Source: Alphaproteobacteria bacterium (lineage in GTDB: Bacteria > Pseudomonadota > Alphaproteobacteria > Rhodobacterales > Rhodobacteraceae). From it: a DNA stretch of 64,000 bases. The DNA lies in NCBI GenBank assembly GCA_030429495.1, contig JAUIFH010000008.1:62001-126000 (forward strand). Direction: 5' to 3'. The notes under the pieces were generated by a model that worked only from the letters and a program-made list of their open reading frames with translations, was not told the origin of the DNA and searched no databases. Shown here in pieces: positions 36,651 through 46,346 of the stretch (position 1 is its first letter; each line of letters starts with the position of its first letter). The position numbers and the translations under genes were made by a program.

Positions 36651-39194
36651 GTGCAGAAACATACCGATTTCGCCGAGTTCACAGAGATCACGCCAACGGC
36701 GGGGATTGATGCATCGCGCCACGGCTGGCGCGCGAAATGCCTGCAACGCTTGATCCGTATCGACCTGCCGGTTCCGAAGACCGTCGCCTTGCCCTGCGAC
36801 ACGGTGCGCGCGATTGCCGCCGGCCAGCTTCCAGACGTGGAACGGCTTGCCGCGATGTTCGACGGTGTCCTCGTCTCGGTCCGGCCCAGTCCGGCCAATC
36901 CCGAATGGGGCGGGCCGGGAACCGTCCTGAATGTCGGCATGAATGACGAGAAGCACGCGCAGCTCGCGCGCGACCACGGGCAGGCCTTCGCCGACGCCAC
37001 CTATCTCGGCTTCGTGCAATCCTACGCGATCCATGTGGCGCGGCTCGATCCCGACATGTTTGCCGCCGAACCTTCCGCCAAGGCGCTTGCCGATGCTCTG
37101 GCCGCCTACGAGGACGAGATGGAGGAGACGTTCCCGCAATCGCGCGCCCGGCAGATCACCGAGGTCATGCGTTCCATGGCCCGCGCCTGGGAAGGGACGA
37201 CCGCCCGGCTGCTGCGCGAGGCGAAGGGAGCGCCGAGCGATGCCGCGCTTGGCCTCGTGGTGCAGGAAATGGCCCAGCGGTTCGGGCCGGGCCTTGCCGG
37301 CGAAGGCTCCATCCAGTTGATCGAAAGCGTGACCGGCGCGCCGCAGGTGACCGGCCGCTTTCGGGGCTACAATCCGGCGGACCGCAAGGCGGAAGAGACC
37401 CTATTCCTCGTCCGGGATCCGCGCGGCCGGTCCCTGGAGGAAGCCGCCGGCGACGTGTTTTCCGAACTCAAGGTCCACTGCGCCAATTGCCGCGCGCGGT
37501 TGCGCGAGGAGATGCAGATCGAATTCGCGCTTGAAAACGGCGCGCTCAAGGTCATTGACGCGGTCCGTGTGCCAAGGTCGTCGCGGGCGGCGGTCCGGGT
37601 CGCGGTGGCGCTTTCGAAAGAGGGCATCATCAGCCGCGAGGACGCGATCCTGCGCGTGGAACCCCATGCCCTGTCCGAGCTGCTGCACTATCAGGTCGAC
37701 CCGCGCGCGCCGCGCGAGAGGGTCGTTACCGGCATCGCCGCAAGCCCCGGCGCCGCTTCGGGCAGGATCGTCTTTTCCGCCGCTGCGGCACAGGCATCCG
37801 CGGCGCGCGACGAACGCTGCATCCTGGTCCGGCGCGAAACCGCGCCCGAGGATATTCGCGGAATGCACGCGGCGGTCGCGGTTCTTACCGAACGCGGCGG
37901 CATCACCAGCCACGCCGCCGTCATCGCGCGCGGGCTGGGCCTGCCCTGCATCGTCGGCGCGTCGGACATCAGCATCAATGCGCGCGACAAGATCCTGACG
38001 GCGAAAGGCGGCAGGACCTTCCGCGAAGGGGACGTGATCACCGTGGACGGCACGACCGGCGACGTGCTTGCGGGCCAGGCCGAGATGCTGGAGCCCGCGC
38101 TCGACGAATGGTTCACGACGCTGCTGCACTGGGCCGACAATGTCCGCGACATCGGCGTGCGTGCCAATGCCGACACGCCCGACGACGCCCGCACCGCGCG
38201 CATGTTCGAGGCCGAGGGGATCGGCCTGTGCCGGACCGAGCACATGTTCTTCGACGAGGATCGCCTGACGGTGATGCGCGAGATGATCTTCGCCGACACG
38301 GCGAGGGACAGGAAAGTCGCGCTTGACCGGCTATTGCCCATGCAGCGCGCCGATTTCATAGCGTTGTTCGACATCATGGCGGGACTGCCGGTCTGCATCC
38401 GCCTGTTCGACCCGCCCCTGCATGAATTCCTGCCGCATGACCGCGAGGGGATGCGCGAACTGGCCGAGGCGCTGGACCGGCCGCTTTCCGAGGTGATGCG
38501 CAGGGTCGAGGCGCTGTCGGAATTCAACCCCATGCTCGGGATGCGCGGGGTGCGGATCGGCGTGACAGTGCCGGAAATCTACGAGATGCAGGCACGCGCG
38601 ATCTTCGAGGCGGCGGTGGAGGCATCGCGGCGCGGTGCCGCCGTCGTGCCCGAGGTGATGATCCCGCTGGTTTCGGCCAAGCGCGAGGTCGAACTGGTCA
38701 AGACCCGGGTCGACGCCGTGGCGGCCGCCGTGCGCAATGCCTCCGGCGTCGACTTCGACTACCGCCTCGGTGTGATGGTCGAGACGCCGCGCGCGGCGCT
38801 CCGCGCGGGCGAGATCGCGCACCACGCTGCCTTCCTTTCGTTCGGCACGAACGACCTGACCCAGATGACCTATGGCCTGTCGCGCGACGATGCCGGTCGC
38901 TTTATGGGCGACTACGTTCAGAAAGGGGTCTACCCAGAGGACCCGTTCCACGTTCTTGACGAGGACGGCGTCGGCGAACTCTTGCTCATCGGAAGCGCCC
39001 GAGGACGCCAAATACGACAAGATTTGACGCTTTCTGTCTGCGGTGAGCACGGTGGAAACCCGGCTTCGATAGCATTTTGTCGCAGGTGCGGCTTCGATTA
39101 TGTCTCCTGCTCGCCATTCCGCGTGCCTATTGCGCGACTGGCCGCGGCGCATTTCGCGTTGCGCGATCAGCAGGAATTCGCAGGAAATAGCTAA
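36651..39194 (+). CDS. PEP-utilising, PPDK-like enzyme with altered nucleotide site
   Basis: 847 residues, GTG start at 36651, similar to pyruvate, phosphate dikinase (about 880). The swivelling domain is intact (phospho-His421 in TERGGITSHAAVIARG). The C-terminal PEP/pyruvate barrel is also intact (EGIGLCRTEHMFF; SFGTNDLTQMTYGLSRDDAG; CGEHGGNPASIAF; Cys820 in SCSPFRVPIARLAA). The N-terminal ATP-grasp half is divergent: no GGKG motif, SVRPSPANPEWGGPGTVLN in place of SVRSSA..MPGMMDTVLN, and the D..E..Q Mg-ATP residues of PPDK (DIEF...LQTR) read Q289/E291/D303 (QIEF...VIDA). ATP-dependent dikinase activity is therefore doubtful, while PEP binding is likely. Confidence 0.85.
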   Translation: MQKHTDFAEFTEITPTAGIDASRHGWRAKCLQRLIRIDLPVPKTVALPCDTVRAIAAGQLPDVERLAAMFDGVLVSVRPSPANPEWGGPGTVLNVGMNDEKHAQLARDHGQAFADATYLGFVQSYAIHVARLDPDMFAAEPSAKALADALAAYEDEMEETFPQSRARQITEVMRSMARAWEGTTARLLREAKGAPSDAALGLVVQEMAQRFGPGLAGEGSIQLIESVTGAPQVTGRFRGYNPADRKAEETLFLVRDPRGRSLEEAAGDVFSELKVHCANCRARLREEMQIEFALENGALKVIDAVRVPRSSRAAVRVAVALSKEGIISREDAILRVEPHALSELLHYQVDPRAPRERVVTGIAASPGAASGRIVFSAAAAQASAARDERCILVRRETAPEDIRGMHAAVAVLTERGGITSHAAVIARGLGLPCIVGASDISINARDKILTAKGGRTFREGDVITVDGTTGDVLAGQAEMLEPALDEWFTTLLHWADNVRDIGVRANADTPDDARTARMFEAEGIGLCRTEHMFFDEDRLTVMREMIFADTARDRKVALDRLLPMQRADFIALFDIMAGLPVCIRLFDPPLHEFLPHDREGMRELAEALDRPLSEVMRRVEALSEFNPMLGMRGVRIGVTVPEIYEMQARAIFEAAVEASRRGAAVVPEVMIPLVSAKREVELVKTRVDAVAAAVRNASGVDFDYRLGVMVETPRAALRAGEIAHHAAFLSFGTNDLTQMTYGLSRDDAGRFMGDYVQKGVYPEDPFHVLDEDGVGELLLIGSARGRQIRQDLTLSVCGEHGGNPASIAFCRRCGFDYVSCSPFRVPIARLAAAHFALRDQQEFAGNS

Positions 39195-39392
39195 GAAACA
39201 AGCGCTTGCCGGGTGATCCGGAGTCGGGAAACCGCCATTGTGAAGTTTCCTGATTGGAAACACAACCGGTAGGTGAATGCGGCATTGTTGCAAATTTGCC
39301 GCAAGGGTGGACGCGCGGCCACGTTTGGGCTATGTCCGCCCCGTCAAAGCCTTGGGGGGCTGTGGCTCGACGAAGCAATTCGGGAAAGAACA

Positions 39393-40091
39393 ATGTCAGT
39401 GCTGAAGTGCTGGACCGGGAGCGCGGTGCTGCTCCTCGCCCTCGCCGGAGGCGTGCATGCCGAGATGACGGTGAGCCAATCCAACGACCCGACGGCGGCG
39501 CTGGGTATGAACCTGACCGCGCTGCTCGGCCAGGAAAAGGCCGCTCTCGGGGCGGTCACGGGTGCGCGTCTGAAGACAATCGTGGCGCCGGCGGCGCCGA
39601 AGGCCAAATCGAAGGCCAAGACGAAGGCCGGTGAAACGGACATCGCCTATGACCGCGAATGGCTGGCCAGCCAGCCGGTCGCGAAGGGCGGCGAAGAATT
39701 TCAGTGCCTCGCGACCGCGCTTTATTTCGAAGCCCGTGGCGAAGGGGTCAAGGGACAGGCCGCCGTGGCAGAGGTCATCCTGAACCGGGTCGAAAGCCCG
39801 TCGTTCCCGAGGACGATCTGTGGCGTGGTCAACCAGTCCAACTCGCGTGGCTGCCAGTTTTCGTTCACCTGCGATGGCCGGCCCGAGCGGATCGGCGACC
39901 GTGGTGCATGGCAAGTCGCCGGAAAGATCGCCCGCGTGATGATCGACGGCGCGCCGCGCCGGCTGACCGACGGGGCGACCTACTTCCACACGCCGTCGGT
40001 GCGGCCGTCCTGGGCGAAGCGGTTTGAGAAGACCGCGAAGATCGGGCGCCACATCTTCTACCGCGCACCGCTTCAGACCGCGATGAACTGA
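39393..40091 (+). CDS. SleB-family cell-wall hydrolase
   Basis: 232-residue exported protein. The start at 39393 gives a signal peptide (MSVLKCWTGSAVLLLALAGG, cleavage near HAE). A Lys/Ala-rich linker (APKAKSKAKTKAGE) follows, then the SleB/Hydrolase_2 domain from about 105: CLATALYFEARGEGVKGQAA, with the catalytic Glu in YFEARGE, and VILNRVESPSFPRTICGVVN. It probably cleaves peptidoglycan in the periplasm for growth or remodelling. The 198-bp upstream gap has a GCAAATTTGC palindrome (39290-39299) but no other clear signal. Confidence 0.88.
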   Translation: MSVLKCWTGSAVLLLALAGGVHAEMTVSQSNDPTAALGMNLTALLGQEKAALGAVTGARLKTIVAPAAPKAKSKAKTKAGETDIAYDREWLASQPVAKGGEEFQCLATALYFEARGEGVKGQAAVAEVILNRVESPSFPRTICGVVNQSNSRGCQFSFTCDGRPERIGDRGAWQVAGKIARVMIDGAPRRLTDGATYFHTPSVRPSWAKRFEKTAKIGRHIFYRAPLQTAMN

Positions 40092-40182
40092 GGCCGCAGG
40101 CGGGCCGGAAGGTGCCGCCTTCGGGCTTTCCGCGCGGGGTTCGCGCGCTATGATGCCGCGAACCGCCGCCCCGGAGTCCGAG

Positions 40183-41076
40183 ATGTCCGACGAAATCCGC
40201 CTTGCCTTCGACCACCCGGAAGAACGTGCGAAGGCAATGGCGCCCGCCGATCCGGCTGATCGCCTGTCGTTGCGCGACCATATCGCGCTTGCCGATATCG
40301 GCGCCTTTCAGCAGGAGCGGGGGCAGGAACAGCGGCTGCGTTTTAACGTCGTCGTGGAGCTTCGTGCGCAAGAGGCGGCCGGGGACGATGTCGATCGAAT
40401 ACTCTCCTACGACCGCCTGACCGAGGCGATCGCCGCCGAACTGGCGGCCGAGCGGCTTAACCTTCTGGAAACGCTTGCGGAACGGATCGCCGACCGCATC
40501 CTCGCGGAGCCTCAGGCGGCCCGGGTGTTCCTGCGGATCGAGAAGCTTGACCGGGGTCCCGGCGCGCTTGGGGTGGAGATCGTGCGCAGCGGCGCGGCCG
40601 CCGTCACACTGGCAGGGAAAGCGCCGCCGCGACCGGTTCTGGCCTATCTCGACAATACCGCCACTGCCGCCCCGGACCTGCCCGCCCGACTTGATGCGCT
40701 CATCGCGGGGTCTGTGCCGCTGGTCCTCGTTGTCGGGTTGCCCGGCAGCAGCCGGCCGGTTGCCGGGAATGCGGTTTCGCAACGCCGCATCGACCTGCTC
40801 GCCATCGAACAGAACGCCTGGGCTTTGGCCGCGCGGGATGCGCGCCTGACGGTTGTCGGAACGCGGACGGAGCTTGACTGGGCGATGCGGCAGGGCAATC
40901 CGGTCGTCTGGGCACCTTCGAAGATCGTACTCGACACACCCGGCGCGCCGCAGGACAGCGCGGAGGGCATCGTTATGGCCTGCTGGCTAGCCGGCGAACT
41001 GTCTGCCGAAAAGCTTGTCGTTCACGGCGATGTTGCAATCCCGGCGGCTTGTCGCGTGTCGGTCACGCGCGGCTGA
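40183..41076 (+). CDS. folB: Dihydroneopterin aldolase fused to an extra C-terminal domain
   Basis: 297 residues; ordinary FolB is about 120. Residues 28-140 are FolB: LADIGAFQQERGQEQRLRFN (catalytic Glu), ILSYDRLTEAI (Tyr), NLLETLAERIADRIL and FLRIEKLDRGPGALG (Lys). Residues about 150-297 form a second domain whose end (DSAEGIVMACWLAGELSAEK, then LVVHGDV) resembles the nucleotide-binding C-terminus of amino-acid-kinase-fold proteins. It splits dihydroneopterin in folate synthesis. It is followed directly by folP and glmM in one operon. The role of the extra domain is unknown. Confidence 0.85.
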   Translation: MSDEIRLAFDHPEERAKAMAPADPADRLSLRDHIALADIGAFQQERGQEQRLRFNVVVELRAQEAAGDDVDRILSYDRLTEAIAAELAAERLNLLETLAERIADRILAEPQAARVFLRIEKLDRGPGALGVEIVRSGAAAVTLAGKAPPRPVLAYLDNTATAAPDLPARLDALIAGSVPLVLVVGLPGSSRPVAGNAVSQRRIDLLAIEQNAWALAARDARLTVVGTRTELDWAMRQGNPVVWAPSKIVLDTPGAPQDSAEGIVMACWLAGELSAEKLVVHGDVAIPAACRVSVTRG

Positions 41077-41120
41077 CGGCGGCGCTTGCCAATCTTCGTC
41101 GTCATCGCCAAAACCGCGCC

Positions 41121-42134
41121 ATGGACTATTTCCGCCCGCTCGCCATGACCGACCCCGTCCGACCGGCAGGGGCCTATCCGCTCGCCGGAGGATGGTGCTG
41201 GTTCGACCGGGTTGAGGTGCTGGCGCGCGAAGGGTCGCGCGGGGTGATCGCCGCCTCCGACCTGCCGTTGGACGTCCTTGACCGCCTCACAGCGCCGCGC
41301 GCACCGCTCGCAGGCCTCTCCCTCGACGCACCGCGCCTGATGGGGATCCTCAATGTCACGCCCGACAGCTTCTCTGATGGCGGCCGCTTCCGCGCGCCCG
41401 ATGCCGCCTTGTCCCACGCCCGGGCGATGGTCTCGGCCGGGGCCGACATCCTCGATATCGGCGGAGAAAGCACGCGCCCCGGCTCCGGCGAAGTCGATGT
41501 GGAGGAGGAGACCGCCCGCACCAGCCCCGTCATCGCGGCGTTGAAGGAGCGCGGCGTTGAAACCCCGATCTCCATCGACACGCGCAAGGCCGGCGTCGCC
41601 AGTGCCGCCCTCGATGTCGGGGCGGAAATCGTCAATGATGTTGCGGCTTTGCGCTATGATCCTCAGCTTGCGGGCCTGGTCGCTGAACGGGGCGTGCCGG
41701 TCTGCCTGATGCATGCGCAGGGTGACCCGGCGACGATGCAGGACGACCCGCGCTATGACAATGTTCTGCTCGATGTCTTTGATTTTCTTTCCGAAAGGAT
41801 CGCTGCCGCCGAGGCGGCCGGTATCCCGCGTGACCGCATCACCGTCGATCCGGGTATCGGCTTCGGCAAGACGGTCACGCATAACCTCGCCCTGATCCGC
41901 GGGCTGTCGCTTTTTCACGGGCTTGGCTGCGCGGTTCTCCTCGGCGCGTCGCGCAAACGCTTCATCGGCACGATTGGCGGGGCCGATAAGGCGGATGACC
42001 GCGTTCCCGGCACGATCGCGGTGACGCTCGCCGGTGTCGCGCAGGGCGTGCAGATCCACCGCGTCCATGATACTCTTGAGGCAAAACAGGCGCTCCGTCT
42101 CTGGCAGGCGGTGACGCTGGGAGAACAAGCATGA
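41121..42134 (+). CDS. folP: Dihydropteroate synthase
   Basis: 337-residue DHPS that joins p-aminobenzoate to the pterin pyrophosphate. An N-terminal extension (about 70 residues) precedes the TIM barrel: [18 protein letters not shown] (PABA/pterin loop 1), [19 protein letters not shown] (loop 2), [30 protein letters not shown] and [12 protein letters not shown]. It links functionally to pabB/pabC at 10.5-12.3 kb, which supply the substrate. The start at 41121 is assigned by length; the frame extends into folB. It overlaps glmM by four bases (ATGA). Confidence 0.94.
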   Translation: MDYFRPLAMTDPVRPAGAYPLAGGWCWFDRVEVLAREGSRGVIAASDLPLDVLDRLTAPRAPLAGLSLDAPRLMGILNVTPDSFSDGGRFRAPDAALSHARAMVSAGADILDIGGESTRPGSGEVDVEEETARTSPVIAALKERGVETPISIDTRKAGVASAALDVGAEIVNDVAALRYDPQLAGLVAERGVPVCLMHAQGDPATMQDDPRYDNVLLDVFDFLSERIAAAEAAGIPRDRITVDPGIGFGKTVTHNLALIRGLSLFHGLGCAVLLGASRKRFIGTIGGADKADDRVPGTIAVTLAGVAQGVQIHRVHDTLEAKQALRLWQAVTLGEQA

Positions 42135-43474
42135 GCAGGAAGCTATTCGGCACCGACGGGGTGCGGGGGACGGCGAATACCTACCCGATGACGGCAGAGA
42201 TCGCGCTGCGCCTTGGCGCAGCGGCGGGGCGGTTCTTCCGCACCGACGGGCGCAATGGCCATCGGGTGGTGATCGGCAAGGACACACGGCTCTCGGGTTA
42301 CATGATCGAGAATGCGCTGACCGCCGGCCTGACATCGACGGGCATGAACGTCCTCTTACTCGGCCCGGTTCCGACCCCGGCTGTGGGCTACCTGACGCGG
42401 TCGATGCGGGCCGATCTTGGCATCATGATATCTGCCTCGCACAACCATGCCCATGACAACGGGATCAAGTTCTTCGGCCCCGACGGGTTCAAACTGTCGG
42501 ACGAGGCCGAGGCAGAGATCGAGAGTATCCTCTCGGGCGAGATCGCGCTGGCGCAGCCGCAGAATATCGGGCGGGCCAAGCGGATCGACGACGGGCTTGG
42601 CCGCTATGTCGAATACGCCAAGACGACCTTCCCCGCGCGGGGGCAGCTTTCCGGCCTCAAGGTCGTGGTCGACTGTGCCAACGGCGCCGCCTACAAGGCC
42701 GCGCCCGAGGTGCTGTGGGAACTTGGCGCCGATGTCATTCCCGTAGGGGTCAGCCCGAACGGCTTCAACATCAACGATAAATGCGGCTCCACCCACACCC
42801 AGACCGCGGCGGAGGCCGTGGTCGCGCACGGCGCCGATCTTGGGATCAGCCTCGACGGCGATGCCGACCGGGTGATGATCCTGGATGAGAACGGGCAGGT
42901 GGCCGACGGCGATCAGATCATGGCGCTTTTCGCCGCGCGCTGGGCCGAGGCGGAGCGCTTGCGGGGTGGCGCGCTCGTCGCGACGGTCATGTCCAATCTC
43001 GGGCTGGAGCGGTTCCTGTCGGGTCGTGGCCTGAGGCTCGAACGCACCGCCGTCGGCGACCGCTACGTCGTCGAACGGATGCGCGAGGGCGGGTTCAACC
43101 TTGGTGGCGAGCAGTCCGGCCATATCGTGATGACCGACTACGCGACCACGGGCGACGGGCTGATCGCGGGGCTTCAGTTTCTTGCCGCGATCGCCGAGAC
43201 CGGCCGGAAAGCTTCCGAGCTTGTCCGCCAGTTCGACACCGTGCCGCAGATGCTGAAGAACGTGCGCTACGGCGCGGGGAAGGAACCCCTGTCGGCCGCC
43301 GCCGTCAAGGCCGCCATCTCGGGCGCGGAGGCGCGGCTGAACGGAAACGGCCGCCTGCTGATCCGCAAGTCGGGGACGGAACCGCTGATCCGCGTCATGG
43401 CGGAGTCAGAGAACGAGGCGCTCTTGTCCGAGGTCGTGGGCGAGATCGTCGCGGCGGTCGAGGCGGCGGTCTGA
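42131..43474 (+). CDS. glmM: Phosphoglucosamine mutase
   Basis: 447-residue alpha-D-phosphohexomutase that converts glucosamine-6-P to glucosamine-1-P for UDP-GlcNAc, peptidoglycan and LPS. The active-site phosphoserine is in [17 protein letters not shown], the metal loop is [11 protein letters not shown], the sugar-binding loop is [10 protein letters not shown], and the phosphate-binding C-terminal loop is [16 protein letters not shown]. Starts [20 protein letters not shown], a normal GlmM N-terminus. It overlaps folP by ATGA; folP-glmM linkage is common across bacteria. Confidence 0.96.
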   Translation: MSRKLFGTDGVRGTANTYPMTAEIALRLGAAAGRFFRTDGRNGHRVVIGKDTRLSGYMIENALTAGLTSTGMNVLLLGPVPTPAVGYLTRSMRADLGIMISASHNHAHDNGIKFFGPDGFKLSDEAEAEIESILSGEIALAQPQNIGRAKRIDDGLGRYVEYAKTTFPARGQLSGLKVVVDCANGAAYKAAPEVLWELGADVIPVGVSPNGFNINDKCGSTHTQTAAEAVVAHGADLGISLDGDADRVMILDENGQVADGDQIMALFAARWAEAERLRGGALVATVMSNLGLERFLSGRGLRLERTAVGDRYVVERMREGGFNLGGEQSGHIVMTDYATTGDGLIAGLQFLAAIAETGRKASELVRQFDTVPQMLKNVRYGAGKEPLSAAAVKAAISGAEARLNGNGRLLIRKSGTEPLIRVMAESENEALLSEVVGEIVAAVEAAV

Positions 43475-43622
43475 GGTATGGGTCGCATTCCCTCCGATTG
43501 CGGCCGATGCGCGGCGCCAACGCCCCCGAGATTTCGTGTTCCGGCCATGTTTCCGGCACCAAACCCTGCCATCATGACCCTAAGCGGCCGCTTGGCCGCG
43601 CGGGGGCAAGGAGAAGGGTAAG

Positions 43623-43826
43623 ATGATCGAGCTTCTTTTTTCCGCCTGTCTCATCGGGTCAGACGACTGCCGGGACATGTCACTGCTCTACGACAGCCAG
43701 GACGTTTCGATGATGGCTTGCATGATGCGGGGCCAGACCGAACTGGCGCGCTGGCAGGTTGAGCACCCGAACTACCGGATCGCGCGGTTCACCTGTCACG
43801 TGGCCGGCGCGGGCAAGGATATCTGA
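43623..43826 (+). CDS. 67-residue conserved small protein with four cysteines
   Basis: Short protein beginning MIELLFSACLIGSDDCRDMS, with Cys at 9, 16, 33 and 58 and no clear cleavable signal, though the first 12 residues are hydrophobic. The remainder has MACMMRGQTELARWQVEHPN and YRIARFTCHV. Similar proteins seem widespread in Rhodobacteraceae without an assigned role. AAGGAGAAGGG precedes the ATG, one of the strongest ribosome-binding sites in the window. The even number of cysteines would suit periplasmic disulfides or metal binding. It converges on ilvC across a hairpin. Confidence 0.8.
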   Translation: MIELLFSACLIGSDDCRDMSLLYDSQDVSMMACMMRGQTELARWQVEHPNYRIARFTCHVAGAGKDI

Positions 43827-43832
43827 GCGTCA

Positions 43833-43852
43833 GGGGCCCGTTTCCGGGCCCC
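43833..43852. terminator. Hairpin between the small Cys protein gene and ilvC
   Basis: GGGGCCCG (43833-43840) / CGGGCCCC (43845-43852), loop TTTC. It lies between convergent genes. The stem is strong but there is no good T-run on either side, so termination is probable rather than certain. Confidence 0.65.
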
Positions 43853-43863
43853 CGTCGTAAGGA

Positions 43864-45012
<1,149 letters not shown>

Positions 45013-45014
45013 TC

Positions 45015-45473
45015 ATGCAGATCGATGACACAGACCGCCGTATTCTGCGCCAGCTTCTGGCCGAGCCGGGCCTTGCCACCGCCGATCTGGCGGAACGGGC
45101 AGGCGTGACGGCGGCCACCTGCTGGCGGCGGTTGGAAAAACTGACGGATGCGGGCGTGCTAAAGGGCCAGCACGCAATCATCGACTGGCGCGCACTCGGC
45201 TGGGCGGTCGAGGTCTCGCTTCGCTTCACCCTCGACAAGACCAATCCGCGCGCCTTCGATGAATTCCTGGACGCCGCCCGCGAGGTGCCCGAGGTGATCG
45301 AGATTCAGACCTTCCTCGGCCGCGTCGATATTCGCCTCAATGTCATCGCGCGCGATATGGGCCACTATCAGGAGGTCTATCGCGACCGCATACTGACCCT
45401 GCCACACATCACCGATATCGAAAGCCTGATGCTCGTCTCGACGATCAAGGAAACCGGGAGCCTGCCGCTGTGA
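45015..45473 (+). CDS. Lrp/AsnC-family regulator 1
   Basis: 152 residues. The N-terminal HTH is IDDTDRRILRQLLAEPGLAT followed by DLAERAGVTAATCWRRLEKL; the C-terminal RAM (ligand-binding) domain includes VIEIQTFLGRVDIRLNVIA and TLPHITDIESLMLVSTIKE. It probably senses leucine or another amino acid and may control the divergent ilvC. It is coupled to the next gene by a GTGA overlap. The HTH cysteine in AATCWRR is slightly unusual. Confident of family; target inferred. Confidence 0.92.
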   Translation: MQIDDTDRRILRQLLAEPGLATADLAERAGVTAATCWRRLEKLTDAGVLKGQHAIIDWRALGWAVEVSLRFTLDKTNPRAFDEFLDAAREVPEVIEIQTFLGRVDIRLNVIARDMGHYQEVYRDRILTLPHITDIESLMLVSTIKETGSLPL

Positions 45474-45928
45474 CCGATCTCGACGATACCGACCGGGCCA
45501 TTCTGCGCGCCCTCGTCGCTGACGCCACCCAAAGCGCCGGTGCCGTCGGTCGCGCGCTCGGCCTGTCGCAGCCCTCGGCGTGGCGGCGCATCCGCAGGCT
45601 GGAGGAGGCAGGTGCTCTCGCCGGACGCCGCGTCGATCTCGACGCCGAGCGGCTTGGCTTCGGTGTCACCGTCTTTCTCGGCATCAAGCTTGCCACCAAG
45701 GGCCGCGTCAGCCTTGAGGATTTCGAACGCGCCGCGACCGCCATCCCCGAAGTCCAGACCGTCCAGCACGTCCTCGGCCTCTTCGACTACCGGCTTCGCG
45801 TCACCGCCCGCGACCTGGCCGATTTCGAACGCGTCCTGCGCCGTCGGATCATGACCCTGCCCGGTGTTGGCAACGTCGAGGCCAATGTGCTCTTATCCGA
45901 GGAACGGCGGCCGGGCCCGATTGGCTGA
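45470..45928 (+). CDS. Lrp/AsnC-family regulator 2
   Basis: 152 residues starting with GTG in a GTGA overlap with regulator 1. HTH: LDDTDRAILRALVADATQSA, then LGLSQPSAWRRIRRLEEAGA. RAM domain: VQTVQHVLGLFDYRLRVTAR and MTLPGVGNVEANVLLSE. The two regulators have the same length but diverge in sequence, so they are an old duplication or paired paralogues that may form hetero-oligomers, since Lrp proteins assemble as dimers of dimers. Probably cotranscribed with regulator 1 from the promoter at 44953. Confidence 0.92.
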   Translation: MTDLDDTDRAILRALVADATQSAGAVGRALGLSQPSAWRRIRRLEEAGALAGRRVDLDAERLGFGVTVFLGIKLATKGRVSLEDFERAATAIPEVQTVQHVLGLFDYRLRVTARDLADFERVLRRRIMTLPGVGNVEANVLLSEERRPGPIG

Positions 45929-45943
45929 GGCGGGGGATGGATC

Positions 45944-46309
45944 GTGAAGTACTATCATTTGTACGCGGATGAGACCGGGGAAAGCCGCTGGAACGATGTC
46001 GATGTCGGCGTGAAGGAGCGCACGTTCGCACCCCCGGCGAAGGCGATCGAAATCTCTGAACCGGTCCGCGCGGGCAAGATGCTGTTTCTCAGGCTGCGGG
46101 CCGGCTGGGATGAGCCTGCCCATGTGAGCCCAATCCCGCAGACGTTGGTTTGCCTGCGCGGCACGGCTGTCGTCACGGCAAGTGACGGAACTGAACGAAC
46201 GATAGGGGCCGGCACTGTGTGGCGCATGGAAGATACTACCGGTAAGGGACACCATACGCGGGTCCTCGACGGCGAGGATTTCGAATGCGTCATCGTTCAA
46301 CATGTCTGA
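45944..46309 (+). CDS. Small cupin protein
   Basis: 121 residues, GTG start at 45944. The C-terminal half has a single cupin core: KMLFLRLRAGWDEPAHVSPI (His near 81), LVCLRGTAVVTASDGTERTI and GAGTVWRMEDTTGKGHHTRV (His pair), which can supply metal ligands. The first 40 residues are polar (KYYHLYADETGESRWNDVD). Substrate and activity are unknown. It lies 15 bp after regulator 2 and 37 bp before the aminotransferase, probably read with the Lrp genes. Confidence 0.75.
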   Translation: MKYYHLYADETGESRWNDVDVGVKERTFAPPAKAIEISEPVRAGKMLFLRLRAGWDEPAHVSPIPQTLVCLRGTAVVTASDGTERTIGAGTVWRMEDTTGKGHHTRVLDGEDFECVIVQHV

Positions 46310-46346
46310 ACTCTCCACCTGAAATACATTACTGAGGACACGCTCC

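Noticed and set aside
39290-39299. GCAAATTTGC palindrome upstream of the SleB-type gene, as a possible PccR site
   Set aside because: It has the half sites in the opposite order to TTTGCAAA, occurs singly, and sits before a cell-wall gene with no link to propionyl-CoA.
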